From: Chryseobacterium sp. T16E-39
GTDB lineage: Bacteria; Bacteroidota; Bacteroidia; Flavobacteriales; Weeksellaceae
Length of the DNA: 64,000 nt
Reading direction: 5' to 3'
Assembly (NCBI RefSeq): GCF_002216065.1
Contig: NZ_CP022282.1
Location: forward strand, 4,216,001 to 4,280,000
Positions 48,097-55,944 of this stretch are shown here, one piece after another; position 1 is the first letter of the stretch; every line of letters starts with the position of its first letter. The notes beneath the pieces are model-generated. The model had not been told where the DNA came from and made no database searches. It saw only the letters and a program-made list of their open reading frames with translations. A program made the position numbers and the translations under genes.

Positions 48097-49698
48097 ATGG
48101 GACATAAAATTATCACAGAAAAAGATTTTTGGATGTGCTCGAGTGGAGCTATGCCTGCCCAGTTACAGGGAACCAGAAAAAGCAATAAAAAAAGTTCTGG
48201 TGATGTGTATATTACTGTTGCAGATACTGCAACAAGCAGTTGGATAGACTTCGGATGTACTAAAAATATGCTGTGGGCTGCGCTCTTAACCGCCGTTGCG
48301 GTTGTTGTCGTTGTCGCATTAATTGTTGGTACTGGCGGAGTTGCGGCTATTGGCCTCATCGGAATGATGGCCATTGGAGCAGCAGCTGGAGTAGCCGGAG
48401 GCGTCATTGCAGCAGTTGATGGGGCATTGAAATGCGGACAGAAAAATGCCACAGCCAGAACCTGGGACGCCAGTAAAGAGAATCTTCTTCTTACCGGAAC
48501 TCCGGGTATTACCGGAGACCGCACGATGACCTGTTCTATAGGTGGGGTAGTGAAATTTGCCCCGGAGATCAAAAGCTGGACTCATGCCATTGCTCTGGGC
48601 GGATTTAATTATATTACCCAATTAGCAGGTTGTGCATTAGGAGGTGCAGCTGTTGGAGCCGGAGGTTTTCTGGCTTCAGGATTGGCAGGTGGATCATTAG
48701 CGGTTGCAGCACCCACATTTTCTAGTGTCCTATCAAACGTAGCCGGGAGTTTTACGGGTATTTGGGGTGGTAGCAGGGCATTATTCGGACTCAACTCTTT
48801 AGCCAATGAGCATGCATATGGAAATGTTCAGAATGCCGGTGATGCAGGAGCTGCTTTAGTAAATGGAGGAGTACCTGAGATTGGTATGGGGAAGCGTATT
48901 TTTACAGGACAAGGACATCCTTCGGACTACCTTCTTTTCTTATATTTGTTAAACATACGGGCAAAAGGACCTACTCCTATTGAAGAACCTAATGCCGGAG
49001 GGGATAAAGATGGAAATACACCTTCTGATAAAGACGGAAATACCAATAATAAGGAAGAAGGACAGGCCAAAGAAGAAAATAAAAAGACACCCGATGAAGA
49101 GGGTACGCCGGCACCTAAGAGTGAAGCAGAGCAGCCCCAACCTAAAAAAGACGGGAAAGGAGATGCTTTTGCAGAGTCTGATGGCAAAAGTATTCCAGCG
49201 AAAAAGCCTAAAGCTTCCAAACCAGAGGCTGGCTCACCGGAACATAAAGCGGCAAGATGGGAAGCTTATCAGAATAATCCGAAGGTTAAAAATAAAAAAT
49301 CATACGAAGAGTGGAGCAATCGCTATGAAGCGAATATGAAGAATGCGAAGAAAGGAAACAAATCCGCAGATGAATATCAACAGGAAATCGGATGGGGTGA
49401 CAGGGAAGTTCCGATGAAGATCGATGAGAACGGTAATCCTGTTAAAGTAAAAAAAGGACAGGAGACGAGAAATCTGGATATTGGGGATGTTCCAAACAAA
49501 AAAGCAGTAGAAGTAAAAGATTATTCCAGCAAAAAAGTTCCTTACGATAAAGATATTAAGGCAGAGGTAGATTTTGATAAAAAGCTTGCAGAACAAGGAT
49601 GGGATGTAGAATGGGTGTTTAAAGATAAAGGACCTTCCAAAGCTCTGGAAGAAGCATTGAAGAGCCCGCCGCCTATTAAAATAAAAATTATAAATTAA
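48097..49698 (+). CDS. PAAR-like T6SS effector with C-terminal nuclease-like toxin domain
   Basis: The 533-residue protein has a PAAR-like (DUF4280-type) N-terminus. FWMCSSGAMP with Cys14, Cys54 and SIGGVVKF near Cys146 fit the CSxG pattern, but the fold is interrupted by a hydrophobic hairpin at residues 58-108. A Gly/Ala-rich hydrophobic region (165-225) and a Lys/Glu/Pro-rich linker (290-370) follow. The tail ends with RNLDIGDV and then AVEVKDY: Asp461, Glu472 and Lys474 fit a PD-(D/E)xK nuclease. The next gene, 7 bp on, is the probable immunity partner. The N-terminus is shared with 50146-51726. Confidence 0.8.
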   Translation: MGHKIITEKDFWMCSSGAMPAQLQGTRKSNKKSSGDVYITVADTATSSWIDFGCTKNMLWAALLTAVAVVVVVALIVGTGGVAAIGLIGMMAIGAAAGVAGGVIAAVDGALKCGQKNATARTWDASKENLLLTGTPGITGDRTMTCSIGGVVKFAPEIKSWTHAIALGGFNYITQLAGCALGGAAVGAGGFLASGLAGGSLAVAAPTFSSVLSNVAGSFTGIWGGSRALFGLNSLANEHAYGNVQNAGDAGAALVNGGVPEIGMGKRIFTGQGHPSDYLLFLYLLNIRAKGPTPIEEPNAGGDKDGNTPSDKDGNTNNKEEGQAKEENKKTPDEEGTPAPKSEAEQPQPKKDGKGDAFAESDGKSIPAKKPKASKPEAGSPEHKAARWEAYQNNPKVKNKKSYEEWSNRYEANMKNAKKGNKSADEYQQEIGWGDREVPMKIDENGNPVKVKKGQETRNLDIGDVPNKKAVEVKDYSSKKVPYDKDIKAEVDFDKKLAEQGWDVEWVFKDKGPSKALEEALKSPPPIKIKIIN

Positions 49699-49705
49699 AA
49701 AGATC

Positions 49706-50101
49706 ATGGATTTCGAAGATTTAGAAAAAGAGTTACAATCTGAAGTGGAAAGAGGAGAAGAAGTAGCAATTGAATATATTCAGAGTGGTGTTCAGTTTTC
49801 TCCGTTTATTTATTTTGGTGAGAAAAATATTAAGAAACTTGTTGCTGATTCTTTGGATGAAGCATTAGAAATGGCGGAAGAAGAAATAGAGGATATCGGT
49901 GAAGAGACGGTAGTTTTGATCTACAAAAATAAAATTACCCTTAATGATGGCAGTTTTGATGCCATTGTTTCTCAGGTCTATAATGTAGATGAAGAATCCG
50001 GGTACTCTTTCGGATTGGTTTATAAAATAGAGGATAATAAAATGAAATTTCTTAATAAGAGGGTGTTCCTTGGAAATGTAAGGAATTGTCTTATTTTTTA
50101 A
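49706..50101 (+). CDS. Probable immunity protein for the first effector
   Basis: The 131-residue acidic protein starts 7 bp after the toxin gene. It has no signal peptide or membrane helix, so it should act in the cytosol, as expected for a nuclease toxin. An acidic stretch LDEALEMAEEEIEDIGEE could mimic nucleic acid. I recognise no family; the role rests on position and size. Confidence 0.7.
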   Translation: MDFEDLEKELQSEVERGEEVAIEYIQSGVQFSPFIYFGEKNIKKLVADSLDEALEMAEEEIEDIGEETVVLIYKNKITLNDGSFDAIVSQVYNVDEESGYSFGLVYKIEDNKMKFLNKRVFLGNVRNCLIF

Positions 50102-50145
50102 TTAAAAATATAAACCCATATAAATATAAACCGTAGGATCTGGTT

Positions 50146-51726
50146 ATGGGAAATAAGATTATTACAGAAAAAGATTTCTGGATGTGCTCAAGTGGAGCCA
50201 TGCCCGCCCAGCTGCAGGGAACCAGAAAAAGCAATAAAAAAAGCTCAGGTGAAGTCTATATCACCGTTGCAGATACGGCAACAAGCAGCTGGATAGACTT
50301 CGGCTGTACAAAAAACATGCTCTGGGCTGCACTCTTAACCGCTGTTGCGGTTGTCGTTGTTGTGGCATTAATCGTAGGCACCGGTGGAGTTGCAGCCATT
50401 GGCCTCATTGGAATGATGGCTATTGGGGCGGCAGCGGGAGTAGCCGGAGGAGTCATTGCAGCAGTTGACGGGGCACTGAAATGTGGACAAAAAAATGCTA
50501 CTGCAAGAACCTGGGACTCCAGTAAAAGCGATCTTCTTCTTACCGGAACTCCTGGTATTACTGGAAATAGAACAATGACCTGCTCTATTGGCGGGGTGGT
50601 AAAATTTGCCCCTGAGATCAAAAGCTGGAGCCATGCCATCGCCCTGGGTGGATTTAACTACGTTACTCAATTGGCAAGCTGTGCATTAGGAGGTGCAGCT
50701 GTCGGAGCCGGAGGTTTTCTGGTTTCAGGATTGGCAGGTGGATCTTTAGCAGTTGCAGCACCTACATTTTCGAGCGTTTTATCGAATGTGGCAGGAAGCT
50801 TTACAGGAATTTGGGGCGGAAGCCGTGCTCTCTTTGGACTCAACTCTTTAGCCAATGAGCATGCATATGGAAATGTTCAGAACGCCGGTGATGCTGGAGC
50901 TGCTTTGGTGAACGGAGGAGTTCCTGAAATTGGAATGGGAAAACGTATTTTTACAGGGCAGGCCCATCCTTCGGACTATCTTCTTTTCTTATATTTGCTT
51001 AACATAAAGGTAAAAGAACCTGCTCCACCTATAAAAGAATCAAATGGTGGCGGCGATAAAGATGGGAACACACCCTCTGATAAAGATGGAAATGCCGATA
51101 ATAAAAAAGATGATGGGCAGCCCCAAAAAGAAGAAAATAAAGCCCCGGAAGATGAAGGAGCCAATGGAAGTAAAGGACAGGGAGAAAACCAGCCGAAAGC
51201 CGACGAGGGAGGAGGAGGAAGTGCTTATGAAGAGTCTGTTTATAGACAGGATAGCCGTCCAAATTCTTCAGAAGGTTCTAAACCAGGAAGGGTTAAATCA
51301 AGTATCGATGAAAATGGAGATCTTGTTCCTGCAAATAAAGATGGAAAAGCTACCGTTGCTGATCATATAAGAGGTTCGGAACCGAAGAAAAGTGACAGCC
51401 CATACACTTCCTTCTCTGAAGGAAAACCGGGTATAGGTAAAAAGTACGGGGATAATGTAATAGAAGTTGATGTTAAAAGATTAGAAGCAGATATTGCGAA
51501 TGGTAAAGTTAAAGATGTGGAAGTTCTGAGACCCGAACAGGTTCAGGCAGAATTACAAAGTAAAGTAGACGCGGCAAAAGCCAGATATGATGCGAATCCA
51601 TCTGCGAAAAATTTGGAGAGACTGGAAAATGCCCAGAGAGATTTAAATAATACCGTAAGAGATAGAGAAGTCTTAATTAAAGGTCAGGTACCCGCAGAGT
51701 ATATTAAAGTTTATCCCAACAAATAA
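50146..51726 (+). CDS. PAAR-like T6SS effector with ADP-ribosyltransferase-like C-terminal domain
   Basis: The 526-residue second effector shares residues 1-290 (PAAR-like with a hydrophobic hairpin) with the first effector. Its linker is Asp/Lys/Glu/Gly-rich. The tail, from about 395, reads KATVADHIRGSEPKKSDSPYTSFSEGKPG, then EVDVKRLEADIANG and REVLIKGQVPAEYIKVYPNK. This ordering (SxYTSF, then a late Arg-Glu before a VPAEYI end) matches ADP-ribosyltransferase-type toxins as a pattern, with Glu508 as a catalytic candidate; not proven. The gene 9 bp downstream is the probable immunity gene. Confidence 0.78.
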   Translation: MGNKIITEKDFWMCSSGAMPAQLQGTRKSNKKSSGEVYITVADTATSSWIDFGCTKNMLWAALLTAVAVVVVVALIVGTGGVAAIGLIGMMAIGAAAGVAGGVIAAVDGALKCGQKNATARTWDSSKSDLLLTGTPGITGNRTMTCSIGGVVKFAPEIKSWSHAIALGGFNYVTQLASCALGGAAVGAGGFLVSGLAGGSLAVAAPTFSSVLSNVAGSFTGIWGGSRALFGLNSLANEHAYGNVQNAGDAGAALVNGGVPEIGMGKRIFTGQAHPSDYLLFLYLLNIKVKEPAPPIKESNGGGDKDGNTPSDKDGNADNKKDDGQPQKEENKAPEDEGANGSKGQGENQPKADEGGGGSAYEESVYRQDSRPNSSEGSKPGRVKSSIDENGDLVPANKDGKATVADHIRGSEPKKSDSPYTSFSEGKPGIGKKYGDNVIEVDVKRLEADIANGKVKDVEVLRPEQVQAELQSKVDAAKARYDANPSAKNLERLENAQRDLNNTVRDREVLIKGQVPAEYIKVYPNK

Positions 51727-51735
51727 AAGACAATC

Positions 51736-52389
51736 ATGGAAGAAAACATGTCAAAAGAAACATATGATACCCTATACTATTATGATGAAGAAGGAGAAAT
51801 AGGGTATGATCTTAGCGAGGTTATGCTTCTTGATAATGTAAATGATACAGATAGAATACATAAGCTCGTACAGTTATTAAGTTCAGATGATAAAGAAATA
51901 ATTTACCAGGCAATTCTTATATTGGTTTCCTGGAATAAAAAAGAAGGATTTTCTAAACTTCAGCAATTTATCAATGAAAGATGGGATAACATTGAAAATT
52001 TTGATCCGCATAGAATATATGGAAGAGATATGGTGTATGATAAATTTTCACATGCACTTAAAATATCAGTCTTCAACGGCAATACCGAAACTCAATTAAT
52101 GCCCTACATAAATCGGTTTTTGGAGCTATATCATGAGGTTTTTTTTGAAAGCTTTTTTAAGGATCTTTTATTATCACTGAATACTTTGAATTTATACCTT
52201 GCAGAAATTGAAAAAGCAGTTTTGAAAACTGTCAAAGCGGGAGAGCCCTACCAAGCCAGCCAACTTTTTCCCGTTTTAGTAAAAGCTGACCGTTCTTATT
52301 TTGAAAAATATAAGGTGTTTTTTGAGGATCTTAGCCTTAAAGATGACAGAATAGTATATAATATCGAAGAGGCTCAAAAATTTTTATAA
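51736..52389 (+). CDS. Probable immunity protein for the second effector (HEAT-like helical)
   Basis: The 217-residue acidic protein begins 9 bp after the toxin stop; an ATG at 51751 is an alternative start. It appears all-helical, with HEAT-like repeats (KLVQLLSSDDKEIIYQAILILVSWNK, FFKDLLLSLNTLNLYL). Helical-repeat proteins are common immunity partners. The function is inferred from position; no signal peptide. Confidence 0.7.
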   Translation: MEENMSKETYDTLYYYDEEGEIGYDLSEVMLLDNVNDTDRIHKLVQLLSSDDKEIIYQAILILVSWNKKEGFSKLQQFINERWDNIENFDPHRIYGRDMVYDKFSHALKISVFNGNTETQLMPYINRFLELYHEVFFESFFKDLLLSLNTLNLYLAEIEKAVLKTVKAGEPYQASQLFPVLVKADRSYFEKYKVFFEDLSLKDDRIVYNIEEAQKFL

Positions 52390-52406
52390 AATGCCCTTCT
52401 AAACTT

Positions 52407-52907
52407 ATGATTGACAAAAATGCAGAATTAAGATTAGAAGATATTGATGACCGTTTATATACCAAAAATGATATTAATGGATCCGCAGTATATTTTTTAG
52501 ATCAGGAATTCACACAACCTTTTACAGGAGAAATATATGTGCAGTTTAAAGAGGTTTTGGAATCTGAAGCTCAATATAAAAATGGCTACAAAAATGGAAT
52601 CTAATACCTTTATGATTCAGATGGGAATTTAGAACAGACCAATGAAAATAAAGGAAATGTAATGTATGGGATTTCTAAAGAGTATGATGAAAACGGAAAT
52701 ATTATGATAGCCAGTATTGTTTTTAATAATGAGTACCTGAAATCTGTGGAAGTTCTTGACGGGATAATTCAGGAAACGGCTTCTTATAAAGATAAATATG
52801 GAGAATCTCTGCCGGAATATATCAAAAAGCTATTAAAAATGTCCGATGAAGAAGTTTTTAATTACGAATTTAAAATCAATAATCCATATCTTAATTATGG
52901 TGAATAA
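52407..52907 (+). pseudogene. MORN-variant immunity-like gene interrupted by an in-frame stop
   Basis: The frame opened at 52407 stops at TAA (52602-52604) after KNGYKNGI and resumes in the same frame without a shift as YLYDSDGNLEQTNENKG, ending at 52907. Joined, the product of about 166 residues has the YKNG/DxxGN motifs of the MORN-variant/YwqK-type immunity proteins. One base (for example GAA to TAA) would account for the break. No toxin gene lies just upstream of it, so it is an orphan immunity gene in decay, or a sequencing error. Confidence 0.75.
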
Positions 52908-52918
52908 GTAAAAAATAC

Positions 52919-52943
52919 GAAAACCTCTCAGGAGTTTTTTTTT
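52919..52943 (+). terminator. Weak terminator at the end of the effector operon
   Basis: AAAACCTC-TCA-GGAGTTTTTTTTT forms a short stem of A-T and G-C pairs with one mismatch and a run of nine T. Confidence 0.4.
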
Positions 52944-53009
52944 ATTTTATGAAACTTTAAAATTAAAAATCTACCCATTAATTGTAGAACATAAATATTC
53001 CTATTTTCT

Positions 53010-53017
53010 TATATTTG
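53010..53017 (+). promoter_or_regulatory. -7 box of polA
   Basis: TATATTTG matches TAnnTTTG, 15 bp before the ATG at 53033, and so favours MDATQDKRLF over the start at 53015. Confidence 0.6.
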
Positions 53018-53032
53018 TTCATTATAGAAAAT

Positions 53033-55858
53033 ATGGACGCAACTCAAGATAAAAGGTTATTTCTCATCGATGCTTATGCGATGATTTTCAGAGGATATTA
53101 CGCATTGATCAGAAATCCAAGATTAACGAGTACAGGAATCGATACATCAGCTATTTTTGGTTTTACCAATTCTTTGATCGAATTGATCAGAAGAGAAAGA
53201 CCTACCCATTTAGCGGTGGTTTTTGATGTGGGGCAAGCCAGTGTAAGAACGGATGATTTTGCCGACTATAAAGCTAACCGAAGTGAAACTCCCGAAGCAA
53301 TCAAAATCGCAGTTCCTTATATTCATAGGATTTTAGAAGCAATGCATATTCCCTATTTGGGAGTGGAAGGATATGAAGCGGATGATGTAATTGGAACTAT
53401 TGCCTGTAAAGCCGAAAAAGAGGGATATACTACTTTTATGGTAACACCGGATAAAGATTTTGCCCAGCTGGTTACAGATAAAATTAAAATGTATAAACCT
53501 GGCTTAAAAGGTGGAGATATTGAAATTCTTGGCGTAGAAGAAGTAAAAGCCAAATATGAAATTGAAGATCCTAAACAGGTGATCGATTTTCTTGCCATGA
53601 TGGGGGATGCTGTAGATAATATTCCGGGATTGGACGGGGTTGGTGAAAAGACAGCCATGAAATTTCTCAAAGAATACGGAAGCATTGAAAACCTTCTAGC
53701 TAATACTCATCAGTTAAAAGGGAAATTAAAAGAAAAAATAGAAGCATCAGCAGAAAGAGGGATTTTATCTAAAAAACTGGCAACCATTATTTGTGATGCT
53801 CCAATTGAATTCCATCAGGAACAATATGACCTTGAAACTCCGGATTTTGAAAAAGTAAAGGAGGTTTTTGATGAGATAGAATTCAGAAGATTGTATGAAA
53901 ACCTATACAGAGCCTTCGCACCTACAGAAACTGTTGTAGTTGCTGAGGTTGAAGTAGCTCAAACGTCAAAAGGAACCATTGTACAAGGGCAGGTTACCCA
54001 GCTTGATCTTTTTGCTACTTATGAAGAATTGGATCAGGCAACTTCTACAAAATCAACTATAGAACATAACGAACATTTATATCAATTCGTAGATAATCCA
54101 AAAGCTCAGAAAATACTTGTCAATAATTTATTACAGCAAAGAGTGGTTTGCTTTGATACAGAGACGACATCACTGAATGAGTTGGAAGCTGAATTGGTAG
54201 GAATGAGTTTCTCTTATAAAAAAGGTTTGGCTTATTATATTCCTTTATCGGAAGATAGAAATGAGGTTTTAAAAACATTGGAAATTTTCAGACCGTTTTT
54301 TGAAAAAGAAGATTTGCTGAAAGTAGCTCATAATTTAAAATTTGACTATAAAATTTTAAAGCAATATGATATCACGGTAAAAGGAGCGATGTTTGACACA
54401 ATGATTGCTCATTATCTACTGAATCCGGATGGGCGACATGGAATGGATTATCTTTCAGAAGTCTATTTAAATTATAAACCTGTTTCAATTGAAACGATTA
54501 TTGGGAAGAAAGGAAAGAACCAGGGAACCTTCAGAGATGCAGATGTAAGAACACAAACAGATTATGCTGCAGAAGATGCGGACGTGACTTTCCAGTTATA
54601 TGAGCTGTTTGCTCCCCAATTAAAAAAGGAAAATTTAGAAGACCTGTTCTTTAAAATTGAAATGCCGTTGATGGAAGTTTTAGCCAAAATGGAATTGGCC
54701 GGAATTTCTCTTGATGAAAAATGGCTGGCTCAGGAAAGTATTGATCTTGAAAATGATTTAAGACAATTAGAATCCAAGATATTTGAGTTTTCTGGAGAAG
54801 AGTTCAATATGAATTCTCCAAAACAATTGGGTGAGATTTTATTTGAAAAAATGCAGCTTGATCCAAAAGCTAAAAAGACGAAGACCGGCCAGTACGCAAC
54901 CTCTGAAGATGTATTACAGAAACTGTCTTCAAAGCACGAAATTATTAAACACATTCTTGAGTACAGAACCTATCAGAAATTAAAGTCAACTTATGTAGAT
55001 GCATTACCATCACAGATTGACAGAGATGAGCGTGTACATACCAACTTTTCCCAGACCACTGCTGCAACAGGTCGTCTGGCAAGTGTGAATCCGAATTTAC
55101 AGAATATTCCGATCAGAACTTTGAGGGGGCAACAGATTCGTGGAGCATTTGTTTCCGGAGATGGAAAGAAAATTATCTCTGCCGATTACTCACAGATCGA
55201 ATTACGTCTCATCGCTGAAATTTCCGGTGAAGATAATATGATCAAAGCATTCCAGGATGGTGAAGATATTCACGCTTCTACGGCAGCTAAGCTCTTTAAA
55301 ATTCCTTTGGAAGAAGTTTCAAAAACCCAGAGAAGTCAGGCTAAAACGGTGAACTTTGGGATTATTTATGGACAGGGTGCTTTTGCATTAGCTGAGCAAA
55401 CCGGTTTATCCAGATCAGAGGCCAAGCAAATGATCGAAGCCTATTTTGAAAACTATCCGAAACTAAAAGAATATATGGCTGAGCAGGTGAAGAAAGCCCG
55501 CGAAATTGGCTATGTCGAGACCATTTTAGGAAGAAAAAGGCATTTGAAGGATATTAATTCCGGGAACTTTGTCGTAAGAGGTCACGCAGAAAGAAATGCT
55601 GTAAATGCTCCTGTGCAGGGAAGTGCTGCTGATGTCGTAAAAATGGCGATGATCAAAATTGATAAGCAACTGGATGAACAGAAACTTCAAACCAAGATGT
55701 TGTTACAGGTACATGACGAATTGGTATTTGAGTCTCCAATCGAAGAAATTGAGGTTGCTTCCAAATTAATCAAAACTGAAATGGAAAGTGCAATTGAAAC
55801 GCAGGTTCCTTTATTAGTTGAAGTTGGAGTAGGAAACAACTGGCTGGAAGCACATTAA
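53033..55858 (+). CDS. polA: DNA polymerase I
   Basis: The 941-residue repair and Okazaki-fragment polymerase has three intact domains. The 5' nuclease covers residues 1-300 (LIDAYAMIFRGYYAL, GEKTAMKFLKEYGSIENLL). The 3'-5' exonuclease, about 360-540, has CFDTETTSLNELEAEL and KVAHNLKFDYKIL, so its acidic residues are kept and proofreading should work. The polymerase domain shows TGRLASVNPNLQNIPIR, ADYSQIELRLIAEISG, AKTVNFGIIYG and LQVHDELVFESP. It marks the right-hand housekeeping edge of the T6SS region. Confidence 0.96.
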   Translation: MDATQDKRLFLIDAYAMIFRGYYALIRNPRLTSTGIDTSAIFGFTNSLIELIRRERPTHLAVVFDVGQASVRTDDFADYKANRSETPEAIKIAVPYIHRILEAMHIPYLGVEGYEADDVIGTIACKAEKEGYTTFMVTPDKDFAQLVTDKIKMYKPGLKGGDIEILGVEEVKAKYEIEDPKQVIDFLAMMGDAVDNIPGLDGVGEKTAMKFLKEYGSIENLLANTHQLKGKLKEKIEASAERGILSKKLATIICDAPIEFHQEQYDLETPDFEKVKEVFDEIEFRRLYENLYRAFAPTETVVVAEVEVAQTSKGTIVQGQVTQLDLFATYEELDQATSTKSTIEHNEHLYQFVDNPKAQKILVNNLLQQRVVCFDTETTSLNELEAELVGMSFSYKKGLAYYIPLSEDRNEVLKTLEIFRPFFEKEDLLKVAHNLKFDYKILKQYDITVKGAMFDTMIAHYLLNPDGRHGMDYLSEVYLNYKPVSIETIIGKKGKNQGTFRDADVRTQTDYAAEDADVTFQLYELFAPQLKKENLEDLFFKIEMPLMEVLAKMELAGISLDEKWLAQESIDLENDLRQLESKIFEFSGEEFNMNSPKQLGEILFEKMQLDPKAKKTKTGQYATSEDVLQKLSSKHEIIKHILEYRTYQKLKSTYVDALPSQIDRDERVHTNFSQTTAATGRLASVNPNLQNIPIRTLRGQQIRGAFVSGDGKKIISADYSQIELRLIAEISGEDNMIKAFQDGEDIHASTAAKLFKIPLEEVSKTQRSQAKTVNFGIIYGQGAFALAEQTGLSRSEAKQMIEAYFENYPKLKEYMAEQVKKAREIGYVETILGRKRHLKDINSGNFVVRGHAERNAVNAPVQGSAADVVKMAMIKIDKQLDEQKLQTKMLLQVHDELVFESPIEEIEVASKLIKTEMESAIETQVPLLVEVGVGNNWLEAH

Positions 55859-55882
55859 AAAAATACCTTGGTTTATACGATA

Positions 55883-55914
55883 AAAAAATGCTGAATAAAA
55901 TTCAGCATTTTTTC
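55883..55914. terminator. Bidirectional terminator between polA and the lipoprotein gene
   Basis: AAAAAAATGCTGAA and TTCAGCATTTTTT enclose a TAAAA loop between convergent genes. Confidence 0.88.
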
Positions 55915-55944
55915 TTTTACAGTCATTATTGCATTTTAAAATTA

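Larger units (their letters stand above)
48097..51036 (+). repeat. Direct duplication of the PAAR-like delivery module (48097-48987 and 50146-51036)
   Basis: The first about 290 codons of the two PAAR-like genes are almost the same: I count about fourteen differing residues. The similarity ends at the linker, after NIRAKGPTP versus NIKVKEPAP. The unrelated tails follow. This is a partial gene duplication with replacement of the toxin part. Confidence 0.85.

Noticed and set aside
47870-48100. Possible separate start of the first effector within the small upstream gene
   Set aside because: The PAAR-like sequence begins cleanly at the ATG at 48097 and matches the paralogue start at 50146 in sequence and length, so an upstream start is not needed.
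48319-51164. Long minus-strand frames opposite the two effectors and their linkers
   Set aside because: They mirror the codon composition of the Gly/Ala-rich effector genes in the other strand and show no independent motifs or starts.
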